Shown: positions 21,289-31,978 of the stretch, one piece after another
How the letters are laid out: every line of letters begins with the position of its first letter
Numbering within the stretch: the first letter of the stretch is position 1
DNA from: Colias croceus
Taxonomy: Eukaryota > Arthropoda > Insecta > Lepidoptera > Pieridae
Assembly: GCF_905220415.1 (NCBI RefSeq)
Contig: NC_059551.1
Span: 1,312,001-1,376,000, forward strand
Direction: 5' to 3'
DNA: 64,000 nucleotides
Notes under the pieces: generated by a model
What the model was told of the DNA's origin: nothing
What the model saw: only the letters and a program-made list of their open reading frames with translations
The model's database searches: none
Made by a program: the position numbers and the translations under genes

Positions 21289-22640
21289 CCCTCGGCGCGC
21301 CGCTCGCCGCTCCGCTCGCCGCGGCTGTCGGCGCGCGTCGCGCCGGAGCACTGAGCGGCGCCCGCCCGAGCGCGGGCTTATATAGCCTCGCCGCATGACG
21401 TCACTGCTACGTCACAGTCGTGTAACTATTCAGACGTTTTGGTGTGATAAAACTGTCGCAGCATTTTGTGATTGACAAAATTGAGGGTAGATGGAAGGAT
21501 TCAATTTTTTCGTTACAATGAGGTCAAAATTATGTAGTATTGAATATTATAATGATGCAGTGTCTGCTGTCTTTTGTAGTTTTAAACTTTTGGAAACTTA
21601 GAATTTATTGTTAATTGTCCTCAAATTTTTAATGAAATTTATTTTGTAATAAATAACAGCGCGGTACGAGCGGAGCTTAGTAAATAGAAATGCAATATAT
21701 TTTCCATAGTTAATGTGATTAAAACCAAAAATAAGATGTCTATATACTTAAATATTATCTTTCTTTTACATAAGCGAATATAGTAAATACGAAACATTAA
21801 AGCAATAGTTGCAACTTATTGCAAATACAAAATAACTTATACTGACCTTCACAAGGGCCGTTTCACACTGTTACCCCAAACATTCCAACGCGAATAAGTG
21901 TGAAGAGGCCGTTACAAAAAATGTAGATATGTTGTAAAAATATATATTAGATCGTTCTTTAAAAAATGTGCCTTCGAACAATATAATATTATAGTAGTAT
22001 AAATGTAAAATTACGTATATATTATATATTAGTGATTATCGGCCTGTTATCGATCGAATATTGTAAATACATTCCGTAGAATGTAGCATTAGTACGAAAC
22101 GGGTGTACTTGAATATTGTTTTGTTCTAAAATGAATTTATTTTAAGATAATTTTTCTCTATTTTCATTGATAGTTACCCTGTTTCTTTATACTGAGTTTT
22201 CACCCGCTGCGTATGCGTTAAATATAAAATTGTCAAAACGTTTTAGAAAAAAAATGTTGTTACATAATAATATATTTTCTTCTTAAAATTTGATATGTTA
22301 TGATTTTAAATGAACTGCTAAAAATATTTTGTTTTCAAACTTTCAAACATACTTTGTATTTTTTTTTTTGTATTTTATATTTTGCGCATACGCAGCGTAA
22401 TCTTTTTTTGTGTTTTCTCAGACAAAGATTGTGATTATTAGTGTATAATATTAGACAATTCTTGTACGATCTAGCAAAAGTTTTAGATTCATAAAAACGC
22501 GGGATACATTCAAATATATATATATATTATATTTCTGTCTCTAAAACTTTTACTGGAACCATTATTTAGGTAAGAAAGACCGATGTGATTAGATTTGTAA
22601 ATAATAATAAAAAATATAAATTATTACTTGTGTGTTTTTA
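21289..22640 (+). other. 3' UTR and downstream flank of the Ig/FN3/DB gene
   Basis: The first ~130 bases after the stop are extremely GC-rich and then drop abruptly to AT-rich sequence. AATAAA-type signals occur at 21647-21654 and around 22600-22620; which is used cannot be told. No ORF of interest. A region near 21860 (GGGCCGTTTCACACTG...) may be another old repeat. Confidence 0.45.
21340..21414 (-). promoter_or_regulatory. Putative antisense core promoter: CRE, TATA, initiator
   Basis: Read on the minus strand: TGACGTAG (21407-21414), a perfect CRE palindrome TGACGTCA (21396-21403), TATATAAG (21377-21384), then the arthropod initiator TCAGT (21350-21354) with about 31 bases from TATA to the initiator A. 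This order and spacing fit a focused RNA polymerase II promoter firing leftward into the last exons of the Ig/FN3/DB gene. No obvious coding product lies downstream on that strand. Confidence 0.4.
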
Positions 22641-23207
22641 TTTTACCGCGTCCTTACTAACCCAAACCCTACTTTATACAAGAATTATTATTATTATGAA
22701 AACAAAAAACCCGCTGATTCATATAGCCTACTACGCCTACTCTGATGATTGCTAAGACTCTTCATAAGTCAAAATCCGCGTCCAGCGATTTGGGCTGCTA
22801 AATAAATAAACATACATACACTCTTAAACATAACCCTCCTTCTTTCGCAGTCTGGTAAATATGATATATTATATAAGATCTAAATATTAGGTAATATTTT
22901 TGAGTAATAGCATTAGCTTAGAAAATATGGTTTGTCTGGACAGGCGTCTGTCTCGCCTGTCATTTACCTGTCTACCAAATATACAAGATAAATTTTACAC
23001 ATTTATTGATGCTCTAATGCACTGGGAATAATACACTAGCTATACACAACTGGCGATTACAAACCGAATTTTTCACAACCGTAACATCCGCCAGAAATCA
23101 AACCCATTAACCACGATCTGTTGGAAACTTCCTTCCAATTTAAGAAAGTCTATAGGAATCTGATTATGTTATTTAAAAAAATAAATAAGAATAATCAACT
23201 TATTTAA

Positions 23208-24799
23208 CCTTTTGAACGCCAATGACATCTAGATAGATGTCATGCGCAATCGTGCCCTGTGCGCCAACGACACCTATACATGCCAAGAAACAGATCATAG
23301 ATAAATACAAAATAAACATATTAAACCTTTACTTTTACGTGTTTTATTTATACAGTTTATGAACTGAATCCCCAGTTATTACATAAATATACACAGTAAA
23401 CAAAATTGCCAAGTAGTTATTCAAATATTTGATGACAAAAAATAACTTAATTAATGGCTAAAACAGCATGTTCTCTCGCGCCAATGACATGTATACGTGC
23501 CTACTAGTGATGTAGTGTAATATTCAAGTAACTTCATTAAAATTTCAGCGAAATTACTCTAATTCGCTTAATTTTTGTAATAACTACAAAAAAAATATAT
23601 AAGCTGAAGAAAAAAGGTAAATACTACATTCTTTGGTATAATACCATATTGTCTATATTGTGGATATTGTTGATTTGAATATTTTCCTTTTCGCCAATCA
23701 TGCGCATCCCTAGCACAGTATCGATATGCAATCCCTTCTGCGCCATTGACATGAATAGATGTCGGACTGGTGACGTCGTAAGCGCGTGCCGTGTTGTTAA
23801 GTGCGGAAAGTTGTAAAAATATTTTATCGAGAAGGTATCTACCAATATTATAATCAAATAAGTACAAGGCTATTAATGAGCATAATAATTATATAGATAG
23901 GTAGGTAAATACAAGGCTGTTAATGAACATAATGATTATATACAATTGTTGATTTTTTATTATTTTTTATTTTATCGTCACAAACACAATGTATGCGTTC
24001 TAGCATAATATTTATTGTCCATGTAATGATAAAAATTCGCTTAGGTCCAAAATGTATAAATATCTCTAAAAATCTGTAGGTACTTACCTATTTAGCAGTT
24101 TTCAAAATTTATTACCTAATAAGTCTAATCAGTGCCTTTATTAGAATATTCTTATGATACAAATTGTCGCTATGTCATATCAAAATATGGTAATTGACCT
24201 AAATAGGTACCTACATATAATTAGTATTTGTAATAACTCAAGTATTAAACCAAATGATTGGAAAATAAATAATATGTAGTTTTAATGCAATTCCCTTTAT
24301 TTAAAGGTAATAGTTGTTTTGATATTTACAAATAAACACTCCACAATAATACCTATAGTTCATATAAACTTAATAAATAAACTCGATAAGTTATAATAAT
24401 ATACAGCTACACATCCCTAATCAGAAGCGAGAGATTATAAAAAAAAGGATGGTTGCCCGCGCCATTGGCATGTATACATGCCAATCATGCCAATGGGGCG
24501 TAACTGATAGAGAATAGTGCTGTAACTTGCTGCAATTTTATATGTATTTTTGTATCTCAAAAGGTTGATTTTTTTTGTTGATAGTTGCTATAAATGTGGT
24601 CTTAAGTTTTTACAGTAGGAGATGAGGTTAAATGAATATTATTTTTGTGTTATAAGCTGTTTATTCAAATATTCAGACATGAATTATTATGTTTATCGAT
24701 AACATTTTGGACTCCCTACTATTTTCAAGGTTATCTCATTGAATTTGTGGCTTGGCGTGGAGGGCACGGCGATGCGTTTTTGCTCTGGCGGTCAAAAGG
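23208..24799. mobile_element. piggyBac-like non-autonomous element with TTAA ends
   Basis: TTAA at 23204-23207 and 24800-24803 flank termini CCTTTTGAACGCC and the inverse of CCTTTTGACCGCC, close to the CCYTTT-type piggyBac termini. The 1592-bp interior has no transposase ORF but carries five degenerate copies of GCGCCAATGACATGTATA-like motifs (about 23217, 23270, 23479, 23740, 24458). Confidence 0.75.
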
Positions 24800-25830
24800 T
24801 TAAAAATATTAAACACAATTGAATAAAATTACACGTAGAATATTTATGGAAAAAACAAATACGTACTGCATTATTGAACATACTACTTAACTGAGTATCA
24901 ACAATACATCAAGAAAATACATAAAAAAACTTCAAAGGATTTCACCAGGTATTGAACGACTAAAGTTTACTTTCCCAAAAGCGTCTGAAAAAGGTTTTAG
25001 CGCACATAAGAGACCTCTTCCAGGCAAAACCTAGAAATCCTTTTAACCTAGACTTCTAAATAATACGTTATTTTGTCCTAAAACATTTTACATAGTACGA
25101 CACACGACCTGACTCAGCTCAAGATAAAACAAACATTGAATGCAGTGCTTTAATGAGAGGAATTATTACAATAATAGTGGCATTAATCCCGTAAAGTCCC
25201 GTAATAGTTTACTTCAATGTAAATACACTGAGGTAAACTTTCGAACATGTAAACTGTACATTATTAATTTAGGATGAGGCTTATTACCATAGGCTGAGGA
25301 AATGGCCCTAACTTTGACTTGTACTTTGTGTATACTAAGTAGAAGAAAATATTATAGGAAACGGAAACACAAACCAATTCATTTCGGGTCAAAAGAAATC
25401 TTTCCACCACTTTGAAAAGTACAAATGAATCTGAATACATATGCACTAAAAATCCAATCATTTTTTCAGCAAAAATAGCGGTTGCTATATTTTTTGCGAA
25501 TGATTTATGTTCGGAATTTGTAAGAAAAAGCCATTTAGCGCACCTGATCTAATGTCATTTTTATATCCCTACATGTATGGTTAAACAGAGATTTCATACC
25601 ATCGATCATTGTTAGGTACATACTGTGTCATATAAAATGTTAAAGCTTCTGTAATACTTCAAAATGAGCTCTATTTATACAAAAACTTTAATGTGTTCGT
25701 TCACATAATATTATTACGCTTGACAGTGAACAACTAGCACGATAAATAACTATCATTTGGTTATAGGAAACATTCAACATCAGTTAACCATACCACGAAG
25801 AAGTACCAGTACAAAACCTTTCTAGTTATT

Positions 25831-25912
25831 TCTTAGTCTCAAAGGATTCGATAAAAGACTGGGGCAAATTAGTTCCTAAGTTTTGCACAGTGTTGTTGAT
25901 TGGTTTTTTAAA
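25831..25912 (+). repeat. Short dispersed repeat M, copy 1
   Basis: TCTTAGTCTCAAAGGATTCG...GATTGGTTTTTTAA is shared with 26562-26650 (TGCTTAGTCTCAAAGGGTTC...GATTGGTTTTGTAA). The two are in the same orientation about 730 bp apart. Confidence 0.55.
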
Positions 25913-26309
25913 AGAAAGCACGTATACCTAGATACATATTTTAAAACTTTTTTAAAACAATTTGTTTATGATTATTTTATTCTCTGTTTAATTAAACATT
26001 TATGTATATTACAAAAATATTAAGATAATCACATTAACAAACCCAAATATAATTAACCGGACGAGAGTATAATATCATCAAAATAAAAGCACAATATAAC
26101 CAAAATTAAACATAATTAATTTCCCTAGAACATCGATCACACATTGAAAATAACACTCATTACATTTACACATCATAGGAAATAGAAATTAATCAAAACC
26201 AACAGTTTAACACAAACACGAAATCTGATCCCCGTATAAAGTCCGATTCAATATTGACCAACGTAAATTTGAATGAACCATGGTAGATAGTTGAAACTTA
26301 ATTAAAACT

Positions 26310-26455
26310 ACCTTCCCGCCCGCGGCTTCGCCCGCTCTGTCTAAAAACTAATAAATTATATACTAAAACCTTCTTCAAGAATCACTATATCTATTAAAAA
26401 ACCGATCCAAAATCCGTTGCGTAGTTTTAAAGATTTAAGAATACATAGGGACAGA
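26310..26455 (-). mobile_element. Degraded Helitron-like element, family D
   Basis: The GCCCGCGGCTTCGCCCGC hairpin end and the shared phrase AAATCCGTTGCGTAGTTTTA identify it as a minus-strand family D copy that has lost its 5' terminus. Confidence 0.55.
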
Positions 26456-26561
26456 GCCTAAAGCGATCTTAACATCAAACATTCGATGCTTGTGGATCAA
26501 AGACAGGGAACAAAGCTTGTTTTGTGCTAAAACAAACTCTTTGATTGTGCTAACGTTTGCT

Positions 26562-26650
26562 TAGTCTCAAAGGGTTCGATAAAAGACTCTGGGGCATATT
26601 AGTTCCTGAATTTTGTTGGGTATTGTGCTCAGTGCTGATTGGTTTTGTAA
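26562..26650 (+). repeat. Short dispersed repeat M, copy 2
   Basis: Partner of 25831-25912. No ends or coding capacity are recognisable. Confidence 0.5.
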
Positions 26651-26732
26651 TTTACGAAGTTTAATGATATATCTGTATTTGAAGAAATTGCTAAGGACTT
26701 CTAATTATTACTTACAGATTAATATATTATTA

Positions 26733-26916
26733 TCAATACCAATATTATAAAGCTGAAGAGTTTGTTTCATTGAACGCGCTAATCTCCAGAAAAATTGGAC
26801 CGATTTCAAAAATTATTTCGGTGTTGGATAGCCTATTTATCGAGGAAGGCTGTATATCATCACGCTAAGACCAACAGAAGCGGATACACGCGGGTGAAAC
26901 CGCAGAGCGCAGCTAG
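26733..26916 (+). mobile_element. Helitron-like element, family B
   Basis: TCAATACCAATATTATAAAG at the start, GAACGCGCTAATCTC inside, and CGGGTGAAACCGCAG...CTAG|T at the end. Confidence 0.68.
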
Positions 26917-27109
26917 TAGTTTATATGCTTGTTTATACAATTTTTTTTATTAATATGTGAAATAGAGCTATCTTATAAGACTAAGTAATAAGAAATATTT
27001 TCGCTTCAATGAACACTATGATAATTTCTATGAATAATTATTAGACGAAAAAACAACAGACTTATTCGTGAAGGTGAAACTTTTTTAGTTGTCATAGGTC
27101 ACCTTGTTA

Positions 27110-27301
27110 TCTATACTAATATTATAAAGCTGAAGAGTTTGTATGTTTTAATGCGCTAATCTCAGGAACTACTGGTCCGATTTGAAAAATTCTTTCGGTG
27201 TTATATAGCCCATTTATAGTGTAAGGGTTATAGGTTATGTATCGTCACGCTAAGATCGACAGGAGCGGAGCGATGCGGGTGAAACCGCGGAACACATCTA
27301 G
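27110..27301 (+). mobile_element. Helitron-like element, family B
   Basis: TCTATACTAATATTATAAAG...GCGGGTGAAACCGCGG...CTAG|T. It is about 200 bp downstream of another family B copy in the same orientation. Confidence 0.7.
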
Positions 27302-27604
27302 TTTTATATAAATAAAACGAAATCAAAGCTACAAAAAATCTCTCTTTTATTTTTGTGACCCAGTCATACATCTTTTAAAAGCCTGTATACTATCAATAAT
27401 CATCAACACTTAAATATATTCTTATTTACGTAATCGTTGTTTATTTTAACTCCAGAATTGAACGCGTAATAAATAGGACTGTGTATTTTATTGTAAGGTT
27501 CACATGTCACCATGTTTATTGTTATAAATTTGACACAGATAAGAGTAACTGGATGTGACGTATGTTTTATGATATGTTAAGCTTTATGAAAATTAACCTA
27601 CAGT

Positions 27605-28006
27605 CACACCCCGGACACTCCATACAAAATTATAGTTTTGACAGTCACACTGTAGAGACTGCAAATGTGTGTGTAAACTCTTTATGGTTGGCACATTTGT
27701 GACTAGCGTAAAAAAAAATTCGCGTTTTTCTGATGAAAAACATCCGTAAACAGCACAATATCTAACCATTTTCTACGAAAAACGATAATCACAAATCCAA
27801 AATAATAAAATTGCTTTAAGTCAATTTGATTAATGTTGTCAATCTTCGTTGCGTTTCGTCTAAAGACGTCGTTGGTATCGTCCTTGCGGGGAAATGGGTA
27901 CCATAACATGTCTGATCGTGCGGGGTGAGGTAAGTGTTTAATTTTGGCGGGAGGCGGAGAGTGTCCGTTCTGTAGCGTTTAGCTACTAAGTATTATGTAT
28001 TCTGTG
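27605..28006 (-). mobile_element. Family G non-autonomous P/THAP-like element, copy 1
   Basis: A 402-bp element beginning CACACCCCGGACACTCC and ending TATTATGTATTCTGTG, flanked by 7-bp duplications CTACAGT (27598-27604 and 28007-28013). On the minus strand near 27769 an ATG opens MVRYCAVYGCFSSEKRE, the start of a THAP zinc finger (C-x4-C with VYGC), as found at the N-terminus of P-type transposases; the frame dies soon after. It is nearly identical to 31574-31971, suggesting recent mobility. Confidence 0.78.
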
Positions 28007-28034
28007 CTACAGTGAGAAAAAATAACAAAAAACG

Positions 28035-28197
28035 ACGTGTGGCACCCGGGGAATGCCGCGGTAAAGCTATTGCATGCTATGCCTTCAAGCCACACCTCCG
28101 CCCGTCCGAGTGGGGAGCGTGAGGTTTTTTCGTTACGGAATTTCTCGATTCGGTCCCCGCGCTCAAGGCCCGCGATAGAAGCTATGCAATAGCTTAA
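28035..28197 (+). mobile_element. Family H dispersed element
   Basis: Plus-orientation copy starting GACGTGTGGCACCCGGGGAA, just 30 bp after the family G element. A second copy in inverse orientation lies at 28480-28649. Confidence 0.75.
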
Positions 28198-28479
28198 AAA
28201 ATGAGATGTTTCATTTCAATAAAAATGTAGAGCATGACACAAAAAAATCCACATTCAAACCCTCAAAGCATTTTTATGAAATTAAATCCAATATGAGTTT
28301 ATACAGCCATTTTCCATGTATCGAATATTTTACACATATTAAAGCGTGACACGTAATATTGTAAACACATTTAACACGATCAAACAGATTGTGTCGTGAT
28401 TGAACGTGCTCATATAATCAAGAAACCACTTTGTATATTTTCTTGTTCGATTACACGAGACTGCCTAATTTCCCTTTTA

Positions 28480-28649
28480 AGCTATTGCATAGCTTCTATC
28501 GCGGGCCTTGCGCGCGGGGACCGAATCGAGAAATTCCGTAACGAAAAAACCTCACGCTCCCCACTCCGACGGTCTCGGAGGTGTGGCTTGAAGGCGTGCT
28601 ATGCAATAGCTTTACCGCGGCAGTCCCCGAGTGCCGCACGTCTTTTTTT
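28480..28649 (-). mobile_element. Family H dispersed element
   Basis: Minus-orientation copy (TTAAGCTATTGCATAGCTTC...GTGCCGCACGTC), inverted relative to 28035-28197 with about 280 bp between. Confidence 0.75.
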
Positions 28650-28787
28650 ATATTGTATTGGATAGAATGTTAAAACAATGTCACACATATATTTTTCATG
28701 CAGATAGAACTAACGACAAATATTGGCATTATTATGTGTATAAACTTCTTAAAATTAAATAGAATTTTAGAAATTTAAATGTAATCT

Positions 28788-28954
28788 TCTAATATATAAA
28801 AATCAATGCCACTTTTCGTTGTAATTCCATAACTCGAGAACGGCTGAACCGATTTCGATAATTCTTTTTTTATTATATTCCTTGAAGTACGAGGATGGTT
28901 CTTATGGAGAGAAAACGTAAACATGTACCACGGGCGAAGCCGGCGGACCGCTAG
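28788..28954 (+). mobile_element. Helitron-like element, further family
   Basis: TCTAATATATAAAAATCAAT at the start and CGGGCGAAGCCGGCGGACCG then CTAG|T at the end. It has the same phrase 'GAACGGCTGAACCGATTTCG' seen in many insect copies but is a different sequence family from A-D. Confidence 0.6.
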
Positions 28955-30284
28955 TATTATGTTATGCGCTTACCAACACATTTTGTGATTCATTTTTATA
29001 TTATAGATGATCTGCTACTTCAGTATATTTGAAGACGTATAATCATTTTAAATAAATAAATACATCCCACTTCACAACTCCCAATGTCTTACTTAAAATC
29101 AAGTTTATGCATACAGTCTTTACCATATTCTTGAAAAATCTTTTCTATGAACTATAACTCAAAATGGCCGCTATATATCCACGTACAAAGTTGAGCAAAT
29201 AAATATCATTAGTATGACGCTAACGACTTCACATCTGCGTCTGTATTCGTCCAAGCTGCTGCCGCTGTAACTTTCACAAACTTCCTTATTTTTAAAATAA
29301 ACAAATGTTTAAGATTTGTAAAGTACCCGTTTGTATACATTTTTCACTTTGTTCTTTTATGTTTTGTCACGAGTACAAATGAAACGTATGAAAATAATGA
29401 AATGGTAAGTAATCATTTTAAAAAGTTTATTGTTTATATAAAAATACTTTCTGTACACAGCTTTTTAAAAAAAATTAGACCTTTATTGTTTTAAATTTTC
29501 TTTATTTTTACAAAGGTCAAGATTTTTGAAATCCACATTCCCTTAATTCTTGTCTGTCTAGATTTTTTAGAATCACAATTTTTTTCAACTCGAATTTTTT
29601 AAATAACAAAATGGTATTATTTCTCATAATCGCCGAAACTACATCACAAGCGTCTACTTCATAACAAGCTCAACCGAACAACAATTTAAATACCAGTCAA
29701 CTGCTTTACACACTAGCAGAAAATTCCGTGAAAATTGCACCGTTTTAGTGTGAACGAAGTAACTTAAAAAGTTTGCAATGTATTTAGGATAGCGCTACGC
29801 TTAGTCGACTGTAAATCCGTAGCAGTTCGCTACGCTCCGCTACGTCATTACTACGTTTTTGCTACGAGATACTCCTTCCTTTTCTTGTTGGGAAATAAGA
29901 ATTGAGCTTAGCGCTTCAAAAGTGTGAATCTGTCTGGAAGAGAAATAAATTTGAAGTAGTTTTAACATAAATTAAAATGTCTTAAATGATAAAGAATTTC
30001 TATGAAAACTAAATAACAATTTATATTTTAGTATAAAATTACAGTTTGTTAATGTATTGAAAAAATACATATTTTGATAAAACAATTAAAATACGAATCT
30101 CAATTAAATTCAATCTTAATCTACAGGCGTAGCAGATTTCATGGCTTTTTAAGAAAAAGCTTTATCATACAAACTATTTACCTAATATATCCTAAATTTT
30201 ATATAAACAATGCCATTATTTCTGCGTAATTTATTCAAAAATTCAAACACAGACGTTTCACATTCATAGATAAAACTCGTATAA
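28955..30284. other. Intergenic, no gene seen
   Basis: AT-rich DNA without credible exons. A GC-richer patch at 29790-29910 repeats GCTACG/TACGCT-like words and has AGCGCT near both ends, suggesting an old inverted-repeat element, but its limits are unclear. Confidence 0.4.
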
Positions 30285-30502
30285 TCCATACTAATATTAT
30301 AAATGCGAAATTAACTCTGTCTGTCTGTCTGTTACTCAATCACGCCTTAACTACTGAACCAATTTGCATGAAATTTGGTATAGAGATATTTTGATACCCG
30401 AGAAAGGACATTGGATAGGTTTTATCCAGGAAATCCCACAGGAACGGGAACTATGCGGGTTTTTCTTTGACTGCGCGGGCGATGCCGCGGGTGGAAAGCT
30501 AG
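30285..30502 (+). mobile_element. Helitron-like element, family A
   Basis: TCCATACTAATATTATAAAT, then CTGTCTGTCTGTTACTCAAT, ending CGGGCGATGCCGCGGGTGG then CTAG|T. Complete at both ends (218 bp). Confidence 0.72.
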
Positions 30503-31231
30503 TTTTGCAATAAACGGAAATTTGGTAAAACAATTTGATATCACAAACAGACAAACAGTTTCAATATATTCGCTAATTAAACAAAATGAATTGTGCAATG
30601 ACTATAAAATTCATTTGAATGAATATCTAATGAAAATCCAATCGAATGCGATTATAGAAATCGTATATAATTGCTGTATAAATGTTTCATTTAAATTAAT
30701 AAACATTCATAATTATTTTGTCAATTAAACTATAGTAATTGTTATCAAAATACAATTTCATTTTATTATCATAGTAACATTCGATACAGAAGCTTCACAA
30801 GCGCTTTGCTTAGCACAAAAACATATGAACTTTGAAGTATAAAAGGCTCTAAAAATTTAATAAATAAATATAATCATCTCTAAATCAAAAGTATAAGGTA
30901 AGTAATAAACCACATTACGTAGTAATTTATGTACCTACCTAGTTCTTGCTGAAGATTTTATAAATATTTATTGTAAACGGATAAACCAAGAAACAATTTA
31001 TTCCTAAAACATCATCAACAAATCCTAAAAAAAAATAGGCATTATTAAATGTCCTACCAGACTCTATGTTATCTATGACATGATGCATAGAGAAATGTTT
31101 TAGTTCATTTACATTATGTACCTTCCAAATAAGAACACAACTTCCTCCAATGTTATTTCGTATTGTTTGCTCTACTAGCATTTAGTTCTAATGAGCGTTT
31201 GTCTAATGCGGCTTACAGAGAAAGCGTCTAA

Positions 31232-31268
31232 ATATCCCGGATCCCGGATCCTGAATCCTGGATCCCGC
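31232..31268 (+). repeat. 7-bp minisatellite ATCCYGR x5
   Basis: Five consecutive heptamers (ATCCCGG, ATCCCGG, ATCCTGA, ATCCTGG, ATCCCGC). A small local tandem repeat in otherwise unremarkable DNA. Confidence 0.7.
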
Positions 31269-31318
31269 ATGAAATGTTGGATTAACGTCGCATTACGAAA
31301 ACGCCACTTCTGAATACA

Positions 31319-31506
31319 TCTATACTAATATTATAAAGCTGAAGAGTTTGTTTGTTTGAACGCGCTAATCTCAGAAACTACAGGTCCGATTTGAAAAATT
31401 ATTTCGGTGTTAAATAGCCCATTTATCGAGGAAGGCTGGCTATATGTCATCACGCTAAGACCAACAGGAGCGGAGCACTGCGAGTGAAACCGCGGGGAAC
31501 AGCTAG
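31319..31506 (+). mobile_element. Helitron-like element, family B
   Basis: TCTATACTAATATTATAAAG...GAGTGAAACCGCGGGGAACAG, then CTAG|T. Complete at both ends. Confidence 0.7.
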
Positions 31507-31573
31507 TTTTATATACAATGCAAATTTATTACACACGATTTCACGATTAATGATTACGATTGTGATGTATTGT

Positions 31574-31971
31574 CACACCCCGGACACTCCATACAAAATT
31601 ATAGTTTTGACAGTCACACTGTAGAGACTGCAAATGTGTGTGTAAACTCTTTATGGTTGGCACATTTGTGACTAGCGTAAAAAAAAATTCGCGTTTTTCT
31701 GATGAAATACATCCGTAAACAGCACAATATCTAACCATTTTCTACGAAAAACGATAATCACAAATCCAAAATAATAAAATTGCTTTAAGTCAATTTGATT
31801 AATGTTGTCAATCTTCGTTGCGTTTCGTCTAAAGACGTCGTTGGTATCGTCCTTGCGGGGAAATGGGTACCATAACATGTCTGATCGTGCGGGGTGAGCT
31901 AAGTGTTTAATTTTGGCGGGAGGCGGAGAGTGTCCGTTCTGTAGCGTTTAGCTACTATTATGTATTCTGTG
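31574..31971 (-). mobile_element. Family G non-autonomous P/THAP-like element, copy 2
   Basis: Almost identical to 27605-28006, with its own 7-bp duplication GTATTGT (31567-31573 and 31972-31978). A minus-strand ATG at 31738 opens MVRYCAVYGCISSEKRE, again a THAP-type start. The identical 5' leader segment and distinct target duplications show two independent insertions. Confidence 0.78.
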
Positions 31972-31978
31972 GTATTGT

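Noticed and set aside
27703..27909. Identical 68-residue minus-strand ORFs at 27703-27909 and 31672-31878
   Set aside because: Both are the same stretch of the family G transposon, out of frame with the THAP-like start; the identity reflects copy number, not a conserved gene.
28396..28665. 89-residue ORF with RGDRIEKFRNEKTSRSPLRR
   Set aside because: It is a reading of the family H repeat; similar peptides appear wherever that repeat occurs (17771-18016, 63013-63324).
30351..30554. Peptides ending in the same FSGIKIS...YQISCKLVQ phrase (30351-30554, 19054-19266, 55935-56156)
   Set aside because: All are translations of family A Helitron-like copies.
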